Source: Azolla pinnata (Eukaryota > Streptophyta > Polypodiopsida > Salviniales > Salviniaceae). Taken from it: 26,546 nucleotides of DNA. The position numbers were made by a program, and so were the translations under genes. Location: the NCBI GenBank assembly GCA_037176905.1, contig JBBBWG010006424.1, forward strand, positions 1 through 26,546. Direction: 5' to 3'. Below the pieces are notes generated by a model. That model did not search any database. It was not told the origin of the DNA and was given only the letters and a program-made list of their open reading frames with translations. Of the stretch, positions 11,046 through 21,078 are shown one piece after another (position 1 is the first letter of the stretch; each line of letters opens with the position of its first letter).

Positions 11046-11192
11046 TTCTTGCTGAACTGCAAGAATGTGGCAGGATTGTTATTCACAGCTTACACAGGTG
11101 TGATGTGTGTTCCTTCTTGCAGAACTCCGAGAAGATTGTGCAAGAATGAAGTAGGGTGTACTTCTTGCTGAGCTGCAAGGGTCTGCAAGAAG
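11046..11192 (+). repeat. Three TTCTTGC...GCAAGAA inverted-repeat modules
   Basis: TTCTTGC/GCAAGAA pairs occur at 11046-11052 with 11059-11065 (6-nt loop), at 11114-11120 with 11140-11146, and as CTTCTTGC at 11161-11168 with GCAAGAAG at 11185-11192. The inner bases are also alike (TGAACTGCAAG, TGAGCTGCAAG), so these are diverged tandem copies that can each fold into a hairpin. They begin 42 nt after the AGO stop codon and should lie in its 3' UTR. Confidence 0.8.
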
Positions 11193-12750
11193 TTCATTTG
11201 TGCTTCTTTGGGAGCCGACTGGATTTCAGGTTTTAGGGTTCAGACCACCTTTTTTTTTGGACCCGACTCATTTTTTGTCTGCGATCAGCCGGCTTGCGAA
11301 TCACATGCCTGAACAATCTTTTGATTTTGGAAATCATGGAAAGAGGAAAACTGAAGCATGCTGTGTTATCTATTACCTGTCACAGCAGCTTTGACGTTTA
11401 TCTATGTACACAGACAGGTCTTTCTCATGTATATGCTTCCATCCATTTTGCCAAAGTAGTGAGTTATGTCATAAGAGGTAAACTGTGCTGAAGGGAAAAC
11501 TGATGCTGATATCTGGTTGTGATGCGGCGACAAATATGTATAAATACTCTTGAGTGACATTCCTATATTTGGTTTTGTTTATCAATCAGACGAGAAGTCA
11601 CAGATGCTGTTGGTGACTGCTATACCTGGTATGATTTGGCTGATGATAACAGGAATCAGCAGCATCCCAAGCAGGAATTATGTGAAGCTGCATGAAAGGA
11701 AGGAAATCTTCCTTGTTTGAGCATAGAATTTGCTCCTCGTTCTGAGCATAGAATTTGCTGGTTATGTCATGATACACAGATAACTCACTTCAGACATGAC
11801 ACTGTAGTGGATTGAGGCGTTCAATGTCTATGGAATGCATGTCTTTTTGGCAGTTTCGAGAGAGCTGAGGACTTGATGCGAATGTGAAATTACGAACTCC
11901 TTAAACAATTCCTTATTAATGGAATCGTTGAGTGCCTCGAATGCTTGATCGAGCACTTTGCTGCTTTCATGGTGAGATTGTGGATGATTTCTGGTTGGCT
12001 AAAGGGCGAGATGCTTGACATACATTTGTCAATTGTTATATTTATATGTGATGAGCTGCCCTAATTACTAGCACAAATCACATTGAAATTAGCCCCGATA
12101 ACGTTATAATCAATCATATTAGGCATTCCTGAGTCAGCTACTTGACCGCAATCTATATACGTTGTAACATTGTTCTTAATCGACCTTCCGCGACTTTCTG
12201 AGGAACTCTTCTACGGTGTTTCTTGCGGTTGTGGTCTACCAATGAGACAGACCCTCAACACTTGGTGTTCTTGCCCGTATGCCTTCCTGGGATGTTGTCG
12301 AAAGTCTGTGAAATCCCGAACTGCATCCTCGTTTTAAACACCGGCCCTCTTCGCAGCACTGTCGGTATCCACGACTCCGGATCATCGGGCATACATGAAA
12401 GACGAAGCCAAACGCTCTCTCGATCGCGGTGTGAAGGCGCGTCGGAAGCAGCGCCGAAACGTTTCTCCAGCACTTGCGCCCTCCATTAGCTCCATCTGAA
12501 ACGCTCATTCAGGCTTAGACGTTTTTATCAAAACGCCCTAACATCCGGCAAAGTACACGATGCTCTTCAGATCTGATCGTCGTGACGTCTCGCCACTTAC
12601 TCCATTGTTGCATAATTCTATGTCAACTGTACAACAAGCAAAAGCCTTATCGACTTCTTCAATCGCCCCAGTCGTCAAGTCACGGTCGCGATCGTGATGC
12701 ACAACAGACACAGGAACACCTCCCAAAAAAGAGAAGAAAAATGTAATACA
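11193..12750. other. Gene-free 3' flank and intergenic region
   Basis: No coding signal was found. A 16-bp direct repeat GAGCATAGAATTTGCT lies at 11719-11734 and 11744-11759, with a 25-bp period. Open frames at 12223-12508 exist on both strands but match nothing I know. The right end is the promoter region of the RING gene. Confidence 0.5.
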
Positions 12751-12756
12751 AATCCA

Positions 12757-12816
12757 GAAGAAGAAGAAGAAGAAGAAGAAGAAGAAGAAGAAGAAGAAGA
12801 AGAAGAAGAAGAAGAG
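12757..12816. repeat. (GAA)n trinucleotide microsatellite
   Basis: A near-perfect GAA run of about 18-20 units lies some 370-430 bp upstream of the RFI2-like ATG. Open frames across it encode poly-Glu (+) or poly-Leu/Phe (-) and are repeat artefacts. Confidence 0.97.
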
Positions 12817-12833
12817 AAAAGACAAGAACATTC

Positions 12834-12890
12834 CCGTGGCTTAAAATTTTGGACACAAGTCGAGGGTTCGAATCCTGATCCCCGTCACTT
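12834..12890 (+). other. tRNA-like fragment with a perfect B box
   Basis: GGTTCGAATCC at 12865-12875 matches the Pol III B box (T arm). A loose A-box-like TGGC at about 12837 lies 28 nt upstream. The T stem pairs poorly and no acceptor or anticodon stem can be built, so this is not a working tRNA. It could be a degraded tRNA or SINE head, or chance. Confidence 0.25.
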
Positions 12891-12997
12891 TTCATCTCCT
12901 TCCTTTCCTTCTCCTCTGCTCCATCTCTGATCGTCAAGCGCTCCTCTGCCTCTGCCTCCCCCCTGCTTCGTCCTGCCTTCGGAAACTCAGACAATCG

Positions 12998-13018
12998 GAC
13001 AGACAGACAGACAGACAG
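12998..13018 (+). repeat. (ACAG)n microsatellite in the RFI2-like leader
   Basis: Five ACAG units lie about 170 bp before the RING gene ATG, probably in its promoter or 5' UTR. Confidence 0.8.
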
Positions 13019-13184
13019 GCGGTCTACGATCTTGGCTCCGGCTTGTCACACCAAACACTCATCCGTAGTTCTTGTTCTTGCCCTCTGTATCCGACGGAAA
13101 CCTTTTCCTTCCCCCCCCTCATATCCCCGCCGATCTCGCCCCCTCCCACCAAAAAGGGGGCAGGTCAAAGGAAGCGTGACAGCC

Positions 13185-16100
13185 ATGGCTGCCCACAAAC
13201 TGGGCCTCCTGCAGACCCTAGCTTCTTGCTCCGTCTGCTTGGAAGCCGTCACTGATGCCAACGAGCGATCCATTGCGAAGCTCATATGCGGCCACTTCTT
13301 CCATCTTGGTGAGTTTTTCTCCTTCTCTTGCTCTCCCTCTCTCCCCTCTCTCCATGTAATTATGACTTCGTCTTATGCCCTGCTCACTAGAAGCAATGAA
13401 TCTAAAAAGACCGTTTTTTTTTACATAGGAATGCCAGATTAAGATGCTTTCCTTTGACTCGATGAAGATAATCTAGAGTATTTCTGTTTGAACTCGCAAT
13501 ATTCATTCAAAATTCTCAATGTGAACTGCAGAAGGCTATCCAGAATGTCTTTCTTTTGAGCTAGTGACGAGTGTCTAGAACTTTTTGTGGATGTGATGAA
13601 AACTCACATTCTATATTAATAGTGTTGCATTACAAAAGTCTTCGACGCCCTCAGTTTTTTGAAGTCACACGGTGCAAAATTGCGATTTTCCCTAATATCG
13701 ATATTTGAGCAATAGAAATAATTGATGGAGGTGAGGGATGAAGAACACGGTGTCAGCATGGGTTTTATGCTCAGTAACCATGTTTGCTTATGTGTTCTTA
13801 TTTCTTCATAAGAAGCAGTTTATGTGAATACTGAGTCGTAGATGTGTTCTGGGGGTCAACGTGGTGAGTTGCAGATGCATAATGTAGGAACTTTATAAAC
13901 TGCAAACCTCTAGGATGGAAATTTGGGATTCTGTGAATGATCTTGTTGACAATATTGGGCAAATCATAAACGGATGTCTGAGCTATGGTTCAGTTTGGAC
14001 CTGATCAATTTACCGAAATTAAAACGTGAAGTGATCCATTGTGTTGGGGCCAAGGAGTTCTCTCCTCAGAAATTATGCCATTTAGATGACAAAAGTCCTC
14101 CCTAGATTCTACTTTCTCCTAAGAAGGAATGTGAAATCTAGGAGGGATTTATATCCACTACTGACTAATCTATGTCTTAAGCACAATTCTACTGCTCTTC
14201 ATAGTGGCCAAAGTACTGGTAGTGTCCAAGATAAATAGTAAACATGAATTGTTAATCTTGATTGCGTTCTAAGAGCTCGATGGTTGTCATTTTCCTTTTT
14301 GATGAATGATGACCATGCTGTGGATTCTCAAACCATAGAAGCTGGCGGGTTGAAAATATAAAGTGCTTGGCCGAATTTTAGACTTTGCCAAACCCCTTTC
14401 CCTGGTTTATTCTAGGAGACTATCCTTCTAGATAGTTTAGTTTGTACCTGCAACAAAGATGGGTTGCGCCGTGAGTTTAAGAATTTTTGTTATAGCAATT
14501 TCCTGGTAAGAATTTCGTGACATTTAGGTTAGTCACTATGTGACGGACAATATAAACATCAAACAAACATGCTGATCAGATATGTTCATCGATATTCATA
14601 GGCCAAAGCTTTTATTCCTTTTTCAGAAGTCATAACTCTGCGACGCTGAAATTAACCTTGATCTACTTCCTATCACTTGGCTGCTTTGAGTTACAATGTG
14701 ATTTTTGGTGTAGAGCTTCTTCATAATCTTGAGAATTTGATATATTTATTTCACCTATTTATTTTGCTGGAGATTTCCTGTAACATCAGCTGAAAGCTAA
14801 AATTAAGAAAGCTATATTGTAAGTTCATAATGGATGTCTTGTTGATGCAGCATTATTCATCTCATGAATAGATGTAGATTATTTTCTAGAGCCTGACCCC
14901 TGAATTAATAAGGACGGAGCATCCTTATAAAACAGTAGAGTATGCTGACCGTGACCTTCAATTCTTGTTTGGATCATCATTATTTCGTTTTCTTATATAA
15001 CCTATAGTTTCTGTAAAGATGTACAGGGAATTGATATTATCTGGTGTTTCTCTCAGATTGCATAGGTTCTGCATTTAATGCAAAGGGATCAATGCAATGC
15101 CCAAACTGTCGGCATGTTGAAAATGGTCAATGGCTGTATGCAAATGGTTGTAGGCAGCGGGATGAGTTAATATTAGAGGACATCATCAACGAGGAGGAAT
15201 ATGATGTGTTTGCTGAAGTGTCAGAGATACGATATCCACATGATTTAATGGTGAGTAACATTCTTGTCATTTCTTGTGGTAGTGGGTACTGTATGCATGT
15301 TATGTTGTTTAAATTTGGCATGTTTACAATCTGCAGCAACTTTCTGGTGAATGGTGTCCATATCAAGGCTCATATGCACAACTTTCCTTATCTTTCGGGT
15401 GATCACATACTTCAAACCAACTACTGACAGTTTTTTGTGAAAAACATTTGCCAGTTGTTTGATGTTTCTTTTTATTGTATTTATCAGGGGTATAGACACT
15501 CATATTCCAGCTGCATGTGAGTAGATAGTGGACAATATCCAAACTTCCACCCTATCCTTGCACTTCAATCGTAATTTCTCAGTTTAGTTTTCTCATCATT
15601 ATTAGTTTTGGATATTAATGTGTGCAGATGGAGGTTTGCTTGTAACTTTGGTAGATGAACACAGGGGAGATATTGAACCTGGCCCATATCTCCAAGCTCG
15701 CCGGGGGGCACATGTAGCGGATGAGGGCACACCAATGCAAGAGATGCCAAATCCTCATGCATATCTTGGAGTACCTGAGCAATATAGTTCTTCGAGGATG
15801 CGCCGGGCTTCAAATACACAGGCACCCATCAGGGCAAGGTGGTCTAGGCCTGATATACATCAAACGATGGGCACTGATTTCCCTCTGCCTCATAGCAGCA
15901 ATAGGTATCTATCCAATTAGAGACATTGTTCTAGTAATAAATGTGCTATTTGCATTGGGATCAAACATAAAGTGTGCGTATAGAGTGAAATTTCTTTTAG
16001 TCTATATTCTCGTTAATTGCAGACAATGTTAATTCATTATTAAGGAGCATGAAATGTTCATCGATATTGATATTTTGCAAAATGTACATAGTTCATCTTC

Positions 16101-16566
16101 ATCAGATTAGTTTCATTTTGCTACCAGGGGGGAAAGGATTTCAGCATCACCTCAACCTCCAATTGCAAGGCAATCACCTATTGCAAGGCAAGAAGCACAT
16201 CGTCCAGAGCGGCCATTAGGATCAGGAGCTATTAGGGCAGGTACATCAATGGGATATAATGCACCCAGGGAAGCTGAACCAAGGTTTTCTCAGCCTGCAG
16301 CTACTCCTTGGGTACAAGAAGGGTCTTTATTTGGTCTAACTATGCAATATCCCACAGAGCCTGAAGTCCAGAGGTGGGTTCCACCTCCACTATCAGGTCT
16401 GTATGGATTGCACAGTCTTCCAACCTCAGCTATATCATCAGCACAAGGTGCATATAGAGCTCCTGTTTCAAACCAGTTTCCAGCTCCATTCCAACCGTTT
16501 CAGCCTTTCATTGCGGATTCTAATAATGGAACATTCCAACATCCATTTGATAATAATCTGAGATAA
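13185..16566 (+). CDS. RFI2: RFI2-like RING-H2 E3 ubiquitin ligase
   Basis: Six exons: 13185-13308, 15057-15250, 15337-15398, 15488-15516, 15628-15904, 16128-16566, giving 374 aa. The RING-H2 ligands are C15, C18, C35, H37, H40, C43, C56 and C59 (CSVC, CGHFFHLDC, CPNC). The stretch after it, GSAFNAKGSMQCPNCRHVE then GQWLYANG, and the later WCPYQG are the hallmarks of the RFI2 group, known in Arabidopsis as regulators of red/far-red light signalling and flowering. RING proteins of this kind pass ubiquitin from an E2 to a target. The C-terminal half is Pro/Ser/Gln-rich and disordered, with a doubled PIARQ. Exon 4 is a 29-nt micro-exon; without it exons 3 and 5 do not join in frame. Intron 1 is 1.75 kb. 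The ATG at 13185 is preceded by GCC in a good plant context. The family call is firm; orthology and function are inferred. Confidence 0.88.
13309..15056 (+). other. Long first intron of the RFI2-like gene
   Basis: A GTGAGT donor and a TTTCTCTCAG acceptor bound 1748 bp that split the RING domain between L41 and D42. No nested gene was seen. The one notable structure is the foldback at 14093-14150. Confidence 0.85.
14093..14150 (+). repeat. Foldback with 25-nt arms inside RFI2-like intron 1
   Basis: Bases 14093-14117 pair with 14126-14150 around an 8-nt loop. I count 25 paired positions with three mismatches (100/143, 109/134 and 113/130 in the last three digits) and four G-T wobbles. The core CTAGATT/AATCTAG is perfect. 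It could be a small MITE, a short hairpin RNA source, or neutral. Pairing was done by eye. Confidence 0.55.
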
Positions 16567-18091
16567 GAGTGAACGGTGTTTTTTTCTCTCTTTCTCTATT
16601 CTTGTTGGGAATATTTTCTTTAGATGTCGAAAGCATTTGTTCTTAAGAGTTAAACATTTGTGGTTCTGGAAAATCATTTGTTTTTTACTTTTAAAACAAC
16701 TGTTTTCATTCAAAGTAATTGTCTAATAATAAGCTACTATGGCAACATTTATAAACATGATATACGGAACTATTTACTGGTCGATAATGTATGTAATTCC
16801 CTTGCGATCCTTTCAGGATTTATTTTAATCAGAAATATATGTTGTGCGTATGTTTATTAATTTTACAGTGTTTTACAAAGTAATGCGTGTACCTCCTATG
16901 ATATTTAGTGGGTGATATACTTCGAAAGGGCAACCTATTTGCAAGAACTAGTGAGTAAATTTCTACTCTATTTGCAAGTGTCGAGTTTTTTCATACATCA
17001 CTGTTCAAGAGTTTATCAAAATTAGTGAGGCTTATAATTTATTCATTGAAATACCGAGGTAGGGAAAGCAATCAAGTTGTCTTGATATCATAGTCGAGCT
17101 AGAACATGAGAGCATGGCAGTGCATGAGATGTAAAATCATAGCCTGTTACAATTTGCTTTTGTAACGTGTTTTTTCTATGTACGAATTTCTCCAATGTCG
17201 AAGGTGTGAGTGGTCGCAGTGTAGCATCATGCTATTTGGGTTAGCCTTTGATAACCGAATTGCTGCATTTTCTTGATATTAATTGACGGTTCACTTTAGT
17301 GTATGTTTGAGCAACATAACTACAGTGTAGCAATACTTTTATAGGAAGGTCATGTTTTTTTTGTTTACTAGAATTTCAAACAGTAATTATCTGATGAAGA
17401 TGGCAAAGAAAGCTTGATAATCCGGTCAAACTCTCAGAAAATCAAAGAGCAGTAGCAATGTGATATATCCATTATTTTATTGGTCATGGAGCTGTTTGCT
17501 AGAAAATATACTTGTCATGAAATTAGTTACCATAAAACTGACTAGCGTTTGAACTTCTGTACAAAATTCTAGATATATTTCAAAGATCAAACACTCCGGA
17601 AAGGTTTTTGTTAAGCTCTTTGGAAGTATCCAAATGATTCCAAGACGCCTCCAGGTTGCTTTCAGACCAAAAATATGGTTATGTGAATCGAGTTTGTTTA
17701 CAACCATTGATTGAAAATCAAGAAAATATACCATCGACAAATCTCAGTTTGATAGCTGTTCAAATACTTCTATCATCTTCAGAAGGACCGTAGGATACTG
17801 ATAAAATATGTGTATATGAATAGCGTATTCATGCGCTATATATATATAAATACACATCAAGACTTGAATGAATATCATTCTGTAAAAAAAAATCATGACA
17901 GAATGGATTTACAGGATGTGAAACACACCCCCTGGAAAATATGGCTCAACACACACTTTACATTTTGCTTGAGCCACATGGCGTATATAAATATATGTAT
18001 GTATGTATGTATGAATGCACCTTCTGCAAGATCTGTCGATGTTGTAAAAGATGTTCACACCAACCAAATTCTCACACATCCCTCTTGGTGT
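16567..18091. other. Convergent 3' flanks of RFI2-like and DUF1997 genes
   Basis: About 1.5 kb of AT-rich sequence separates two genes that point at each other, and I see no gene in it. A short direct repeat CTATTTGCAAG occurs near 16935 and 16969, and a (TATG)n run at about 17994-18012. It should hold both polyadenylation sites. Confidence 0.6.
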
Positions 18092-19488
18092 TCAGCCAAT
18101 AATAAGCTCTACATCAGATGACATTTGGGCACTTCTAATCTTGCACCATTCTCTGTAATCTCGGATGAGCCCATCCAACAAGGCAGCTTCCATGGCCCCA
18201 AGTATGCGATCCAATATCCCATCACCTACTGGAGTAAGAATTGACTGTGGCATCAATGAGAACGGTAAGGGCATATCCACAGAGAGACCCATGTCAACAA
18301 ACCCTAGAAATCTCTTCAGCTGCGAGGTTGATGCATCATTTTCACCAACACCAAGCTGACCTGAGAGGGAGAAATCAAAGTCAAGGTTTTTGAACTCGTC
18401 AGGAAATCCACTGAAGTCGAGCATGAGTTTGTTGGAGCTTAGTTTGAGAGCTTTATTCTCATAGTAAACCCTGCCACGGCAAGCCGCATGATCAGTGCTC
18501 TATATATCAGGAGCATTTATTAGTCCAGAATAGATCTTAAAACTCCAATATATGTGGCTAATGCACTCAGCGATATTCTGATTAGAACAGGTCAGAGAGT
18601 TTCTAAAGTGACATTCAGACTCATACTTGACGGAAAACAATGTGCTAGGATGAAATTTTGACATGTAAACCACAAAAAACAATGCGTTACGATGAAAATT
18701 TGGCATGCAAACCACGAAAAACTCTCCCATGACTTTAGGGAGTCAGCAATATATTCATTCAACAACAAAAAGCAAACCGGATTTATTTTCTCTGTAGTGT
18801 ACAGAGAAATTGAACTAAATCACAAATGTTTCTATCTAGATCCAGGTATAGTGGATCCACAAGCAAGTAGTTCTAGCCACATTTGCACGAGAAGTTCAGC
18901 ATTTAGTAGCTAATTCCTTGTAGTAGCTCTCTATACGCTAATTAACCGATACACAAAGCGGGGCACCTTGTTTAACCATGCATCAAACCACAAGTACCTG
19001 TGCATGAATTGGCATAAAAAAATCAGTTTGTGACTTGACGCGACAATTACCAACAAGGGGGGCCTGCCCACCAAAAAATGGCATGTACAGGAAAGCGATA
19101 AACAACGCAAAATGCGCATTGGGGCACTGGAGATTGACAAAAAAAAAAGAGTTGGATTTGGGGGGGGGAATCAAGCTCTTGAAACCTCCCGGGCCACTCC
19201 TCCTCCTATTGTTTCTTTTGCAGAGGTGCAAACGGGGGGGGGGTTGGGAGAGGGAAGCAATAGACATACCTCATGTCGCATTTGGGGGTTGCAGAGAGGT
19301 GGAAGAAGGTGACCGGCTTGAGGGTTGCGCGCCAGGTGGAGTCGCCGAGGAAGCGGATGCGGGCGGAGTCGGGGAAGGTGACCTTAACAACGCGCTCGAC
19401 CTGCTGGACGTATTCCTCGGGGGGATGAGGGCCGCGGCGGAAGGACACATTGACCGACCTTCGGGACTTGAACAGGACAAGGGACTGG

Positions 19489-19519
<31 letters not shown>

Positions 19520-19604
19520 CGAAGGAGGCCGATGGCGAGGATGATGATGACCAGACGGAGGAGGAGGAGGAGCAGCAGCAGGAAGCATCCATGGCGAACT
19601 TCAT
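18092..19604 (-). CDS. DUF1997 family protein, probably plastid-targeted
   Basis: Two exons (minus strand): 19604-19270 and 18470-18092, giving 237 aa. The 799-bp intron is GT-AG and joins ATPKCDM-R-VYYENKALKLSS in frame. Residues 1-45 are rich in Ser and Ala with few acidic residues, including a run of nine Ala, and look like a chloroplast transit peptide. The rest fits DUF1997, a domain of cyanobacteria and plant plastids with no agreed function. The matching parts are RFLGDSTWRATLKPVTFF near 85-105, then VDMPLPFSLMPQSILTPVGD and a final LIRDYREWC. The start is placed at MKFAMDAS; a second ATG four codons later is possible, and the frame stays open upstream through a poly-Glu run that is more likely leader sequence. 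A 51-nt phase-compatible segment at 18997-18947 could be an optional exon. The family call rests on pattern memory. Confidence 0.75.
19490..19516 (-). repeat. In-frame (GCA)n coding poly-Ala
   Basis: A GCA/TGC trinucleotide run inside exon 1 of the DUF1997 gene encodes the Ala run of its transit-peptide-like segment. Its length is likely to vary between individuals. Confidence 0.85.
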
Positions 19605-19605
19605 C

Positions 19606-19686
19606 TTCTTCTTCTGCTCTGCTTCTTCTTCTTCTTCTTCTTCTTCTTCTTCTTCTTCGTCTTCGTCTTCTTCTTCTTCTTCTTCT
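19606..19686. repeat. (TTC)n microsatellite beside the DUF1997 start
   Basis: A TTC run with CGTCTT interruptions starts only a few bases upstream of the DUF1997 ATG (19604). Read in the gene's sense it is GAA and should be in the 5' UTR. If translation began further upstream it would encode poly-Glu. Confidence 0.95.
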
Positions 19687-19689
19687 CGG

Positions 19690-20147
19690 ATATGAGATAA
19701 CGTGGACACAAGAAACGCTTCACGTTTTAATTTTCTTCAAAGCTCATCTAAACCGCAATTTCTTCAATCTGTCATTTTTTTTAAGCCTTTCTGATTCAAA
19801 ACGCTTAATCACACTGTTAATCATCATCATCATCTCCTCGGAACCGCCCCGTTGTGATTAACAGAACTCGATAATATCTAATTACTTTTAGAACGCGAGA
19901 ACTTCCGGAAGAAAAGAACACCTATAACAGATTTCTCGAGTACGTTTTCGACGCATTGCTCGAATCGATCAGAACCGGTTCAGGTTAAACAGACGTCGGA
20001 GGTTGAACAGGCTGGAAAAGTAACGCCCCCGGTTACGTCGATTCCTGTTAGCGAGAAGCGACCGGGAATCGGTCGCGATCAGCTGCGATAAGACCACATG
20101 CGCTAAATCGGTTCAATTTCTCAAATTTTTCTTGCAAGCATGCCATT
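19690..20147. other. Promoter-side region of the DUF1997 gene, no gene seen
   Basis: No open frame with family resemblance was found. The stretch contains a short (CAT)n at about 19821-19833. It forms the left part of the divergent promoter region shared with the SWIB gene. Confidence 0.5.
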
Positions 20148-20671
20148 GCATATGCATGCATGCATGTGTGCAGGCATGTGTGCATGTGTGCATGTATGCA
20201 TGTGTACGTGTTTGTATGTATGTATATGTGCGTGTGCATGTATGCATGTGTATGTGATGTATGTATGTGTGCATGTATGTGTATGCAGGTATGGATGTAT
20301 GTATGTGTGTGTCGATGTGTATGTATGTATGCATGTGTGCATGTGTGTATGTATGTATGTGTATGCAGGTATGGATGTATGTATGTATGTATCGATGTGT
20401 ATGTATGTATTTATGTGTGCATGTGTGTATGTATGTATGCATGTGTGTATGGGTGTATGTGTGTATGTGCGTGCGTGCGTGTGTATGTATGTATGTGTGC
20501 ATGGTTTATGCATGTGTATGTATGTATGTATGTATGTATGTGTGCATGTATGTATGTGTACATGTGTGTATGTATGTGTGTGCGTGCGTGTGTATGCATG
20601 TATGTGTGCGTGCGTATGCATGTGTATGTATGTATGTATGTGTGCGTGTGTATGTATGTATGTATGCATGT
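20148..20671. repeat. Large (TATG/TGTG/CATG)n microsatellite
   Basis: More than 500 bp of TATG, TGTG, TGCA and CATG units, nearly all alternating pyrimidine-purine. A longer sub-repeat holding GTGTATGCAGGTATGGATG recurs near 20276 and 20358. Open frames over 160 codons appear on both strands only because the repeat lacks stop codons. It sits between the divergent DUF1997 and SWIB genes. Confidence 0.97.
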
Positions 20672-21078
20672 GAAAATTTGTGTTTTTTCTTTTATCTTCT
20701 TGTTCTTCTTCTTCTTCTTCCATTTTTTTACCGCTCCCATTTCACATCCTCTCCTGCTTCGAAACCCTAATTCTGCAGGCGCGCGCAGACGACGATGCTC
20801 TCGCGCTCCGGCTCGCATCCCTCTCCCTCTCCCCCGTGCTCTTGGTTCTCCCTCCGCCTCCTCTTCCTTGCCTTCGTCTCCTTTCTCGCGTTTCTGGAAG
20901 CCGTCACTCCTTGCACACACAGGCGATGGGTTCTTCCGTGACCAGTCGGGTTCCGTCTCTTCCTCCCAAGGCGTGAATTTGCGCTTTCTTTCAAGGTTCT
21001 GGCTTCACCGCGCGCATTCTGTGGTGCTCAGAAGGTAGCAGCAAGGCGGAAGAAAAGGAAGGGAAGAAGGTTAGAAAG
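20672..21078 (+). promoter_or_regulatory. Promoter and 5' leader of the DEK_C/SWIB gene
   Basis: Some 400 bp separate the microsatellite from the ATG at 21079. A short TTC run lies at 20698-20720, then CT-rich leader-like sequence from about 20740. GAAACCCTAATTC at about 20760 holds AAACCCTA, a telo-box-like element often found upstream of plant growth-related genes. No upstream coding exon was recognised. The transcription start is not placed. Confidence 0.4.

Noticed and set aside
12223-12508. Overlapping 88- and 90-codon frames on opposite strands
   Set aside because: No recognisable domain, no codon signal, no splice partners.
12538-12994. Poly-Glu (+) and poly-Phe/Leu (-) open frames
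   Set aside because: They come from the GAA tract; nothing outside it resembles a protein family.
20113-21038. Open frames of 129-292 codons on both strands (Met/Cys/Val- or His/Thr/Tyr-rich proteins)
   Set aside because: They only translate the TATG/TGTG microsatellite, which has no stop codon in most frames; there is no start context, domain or codon bias.
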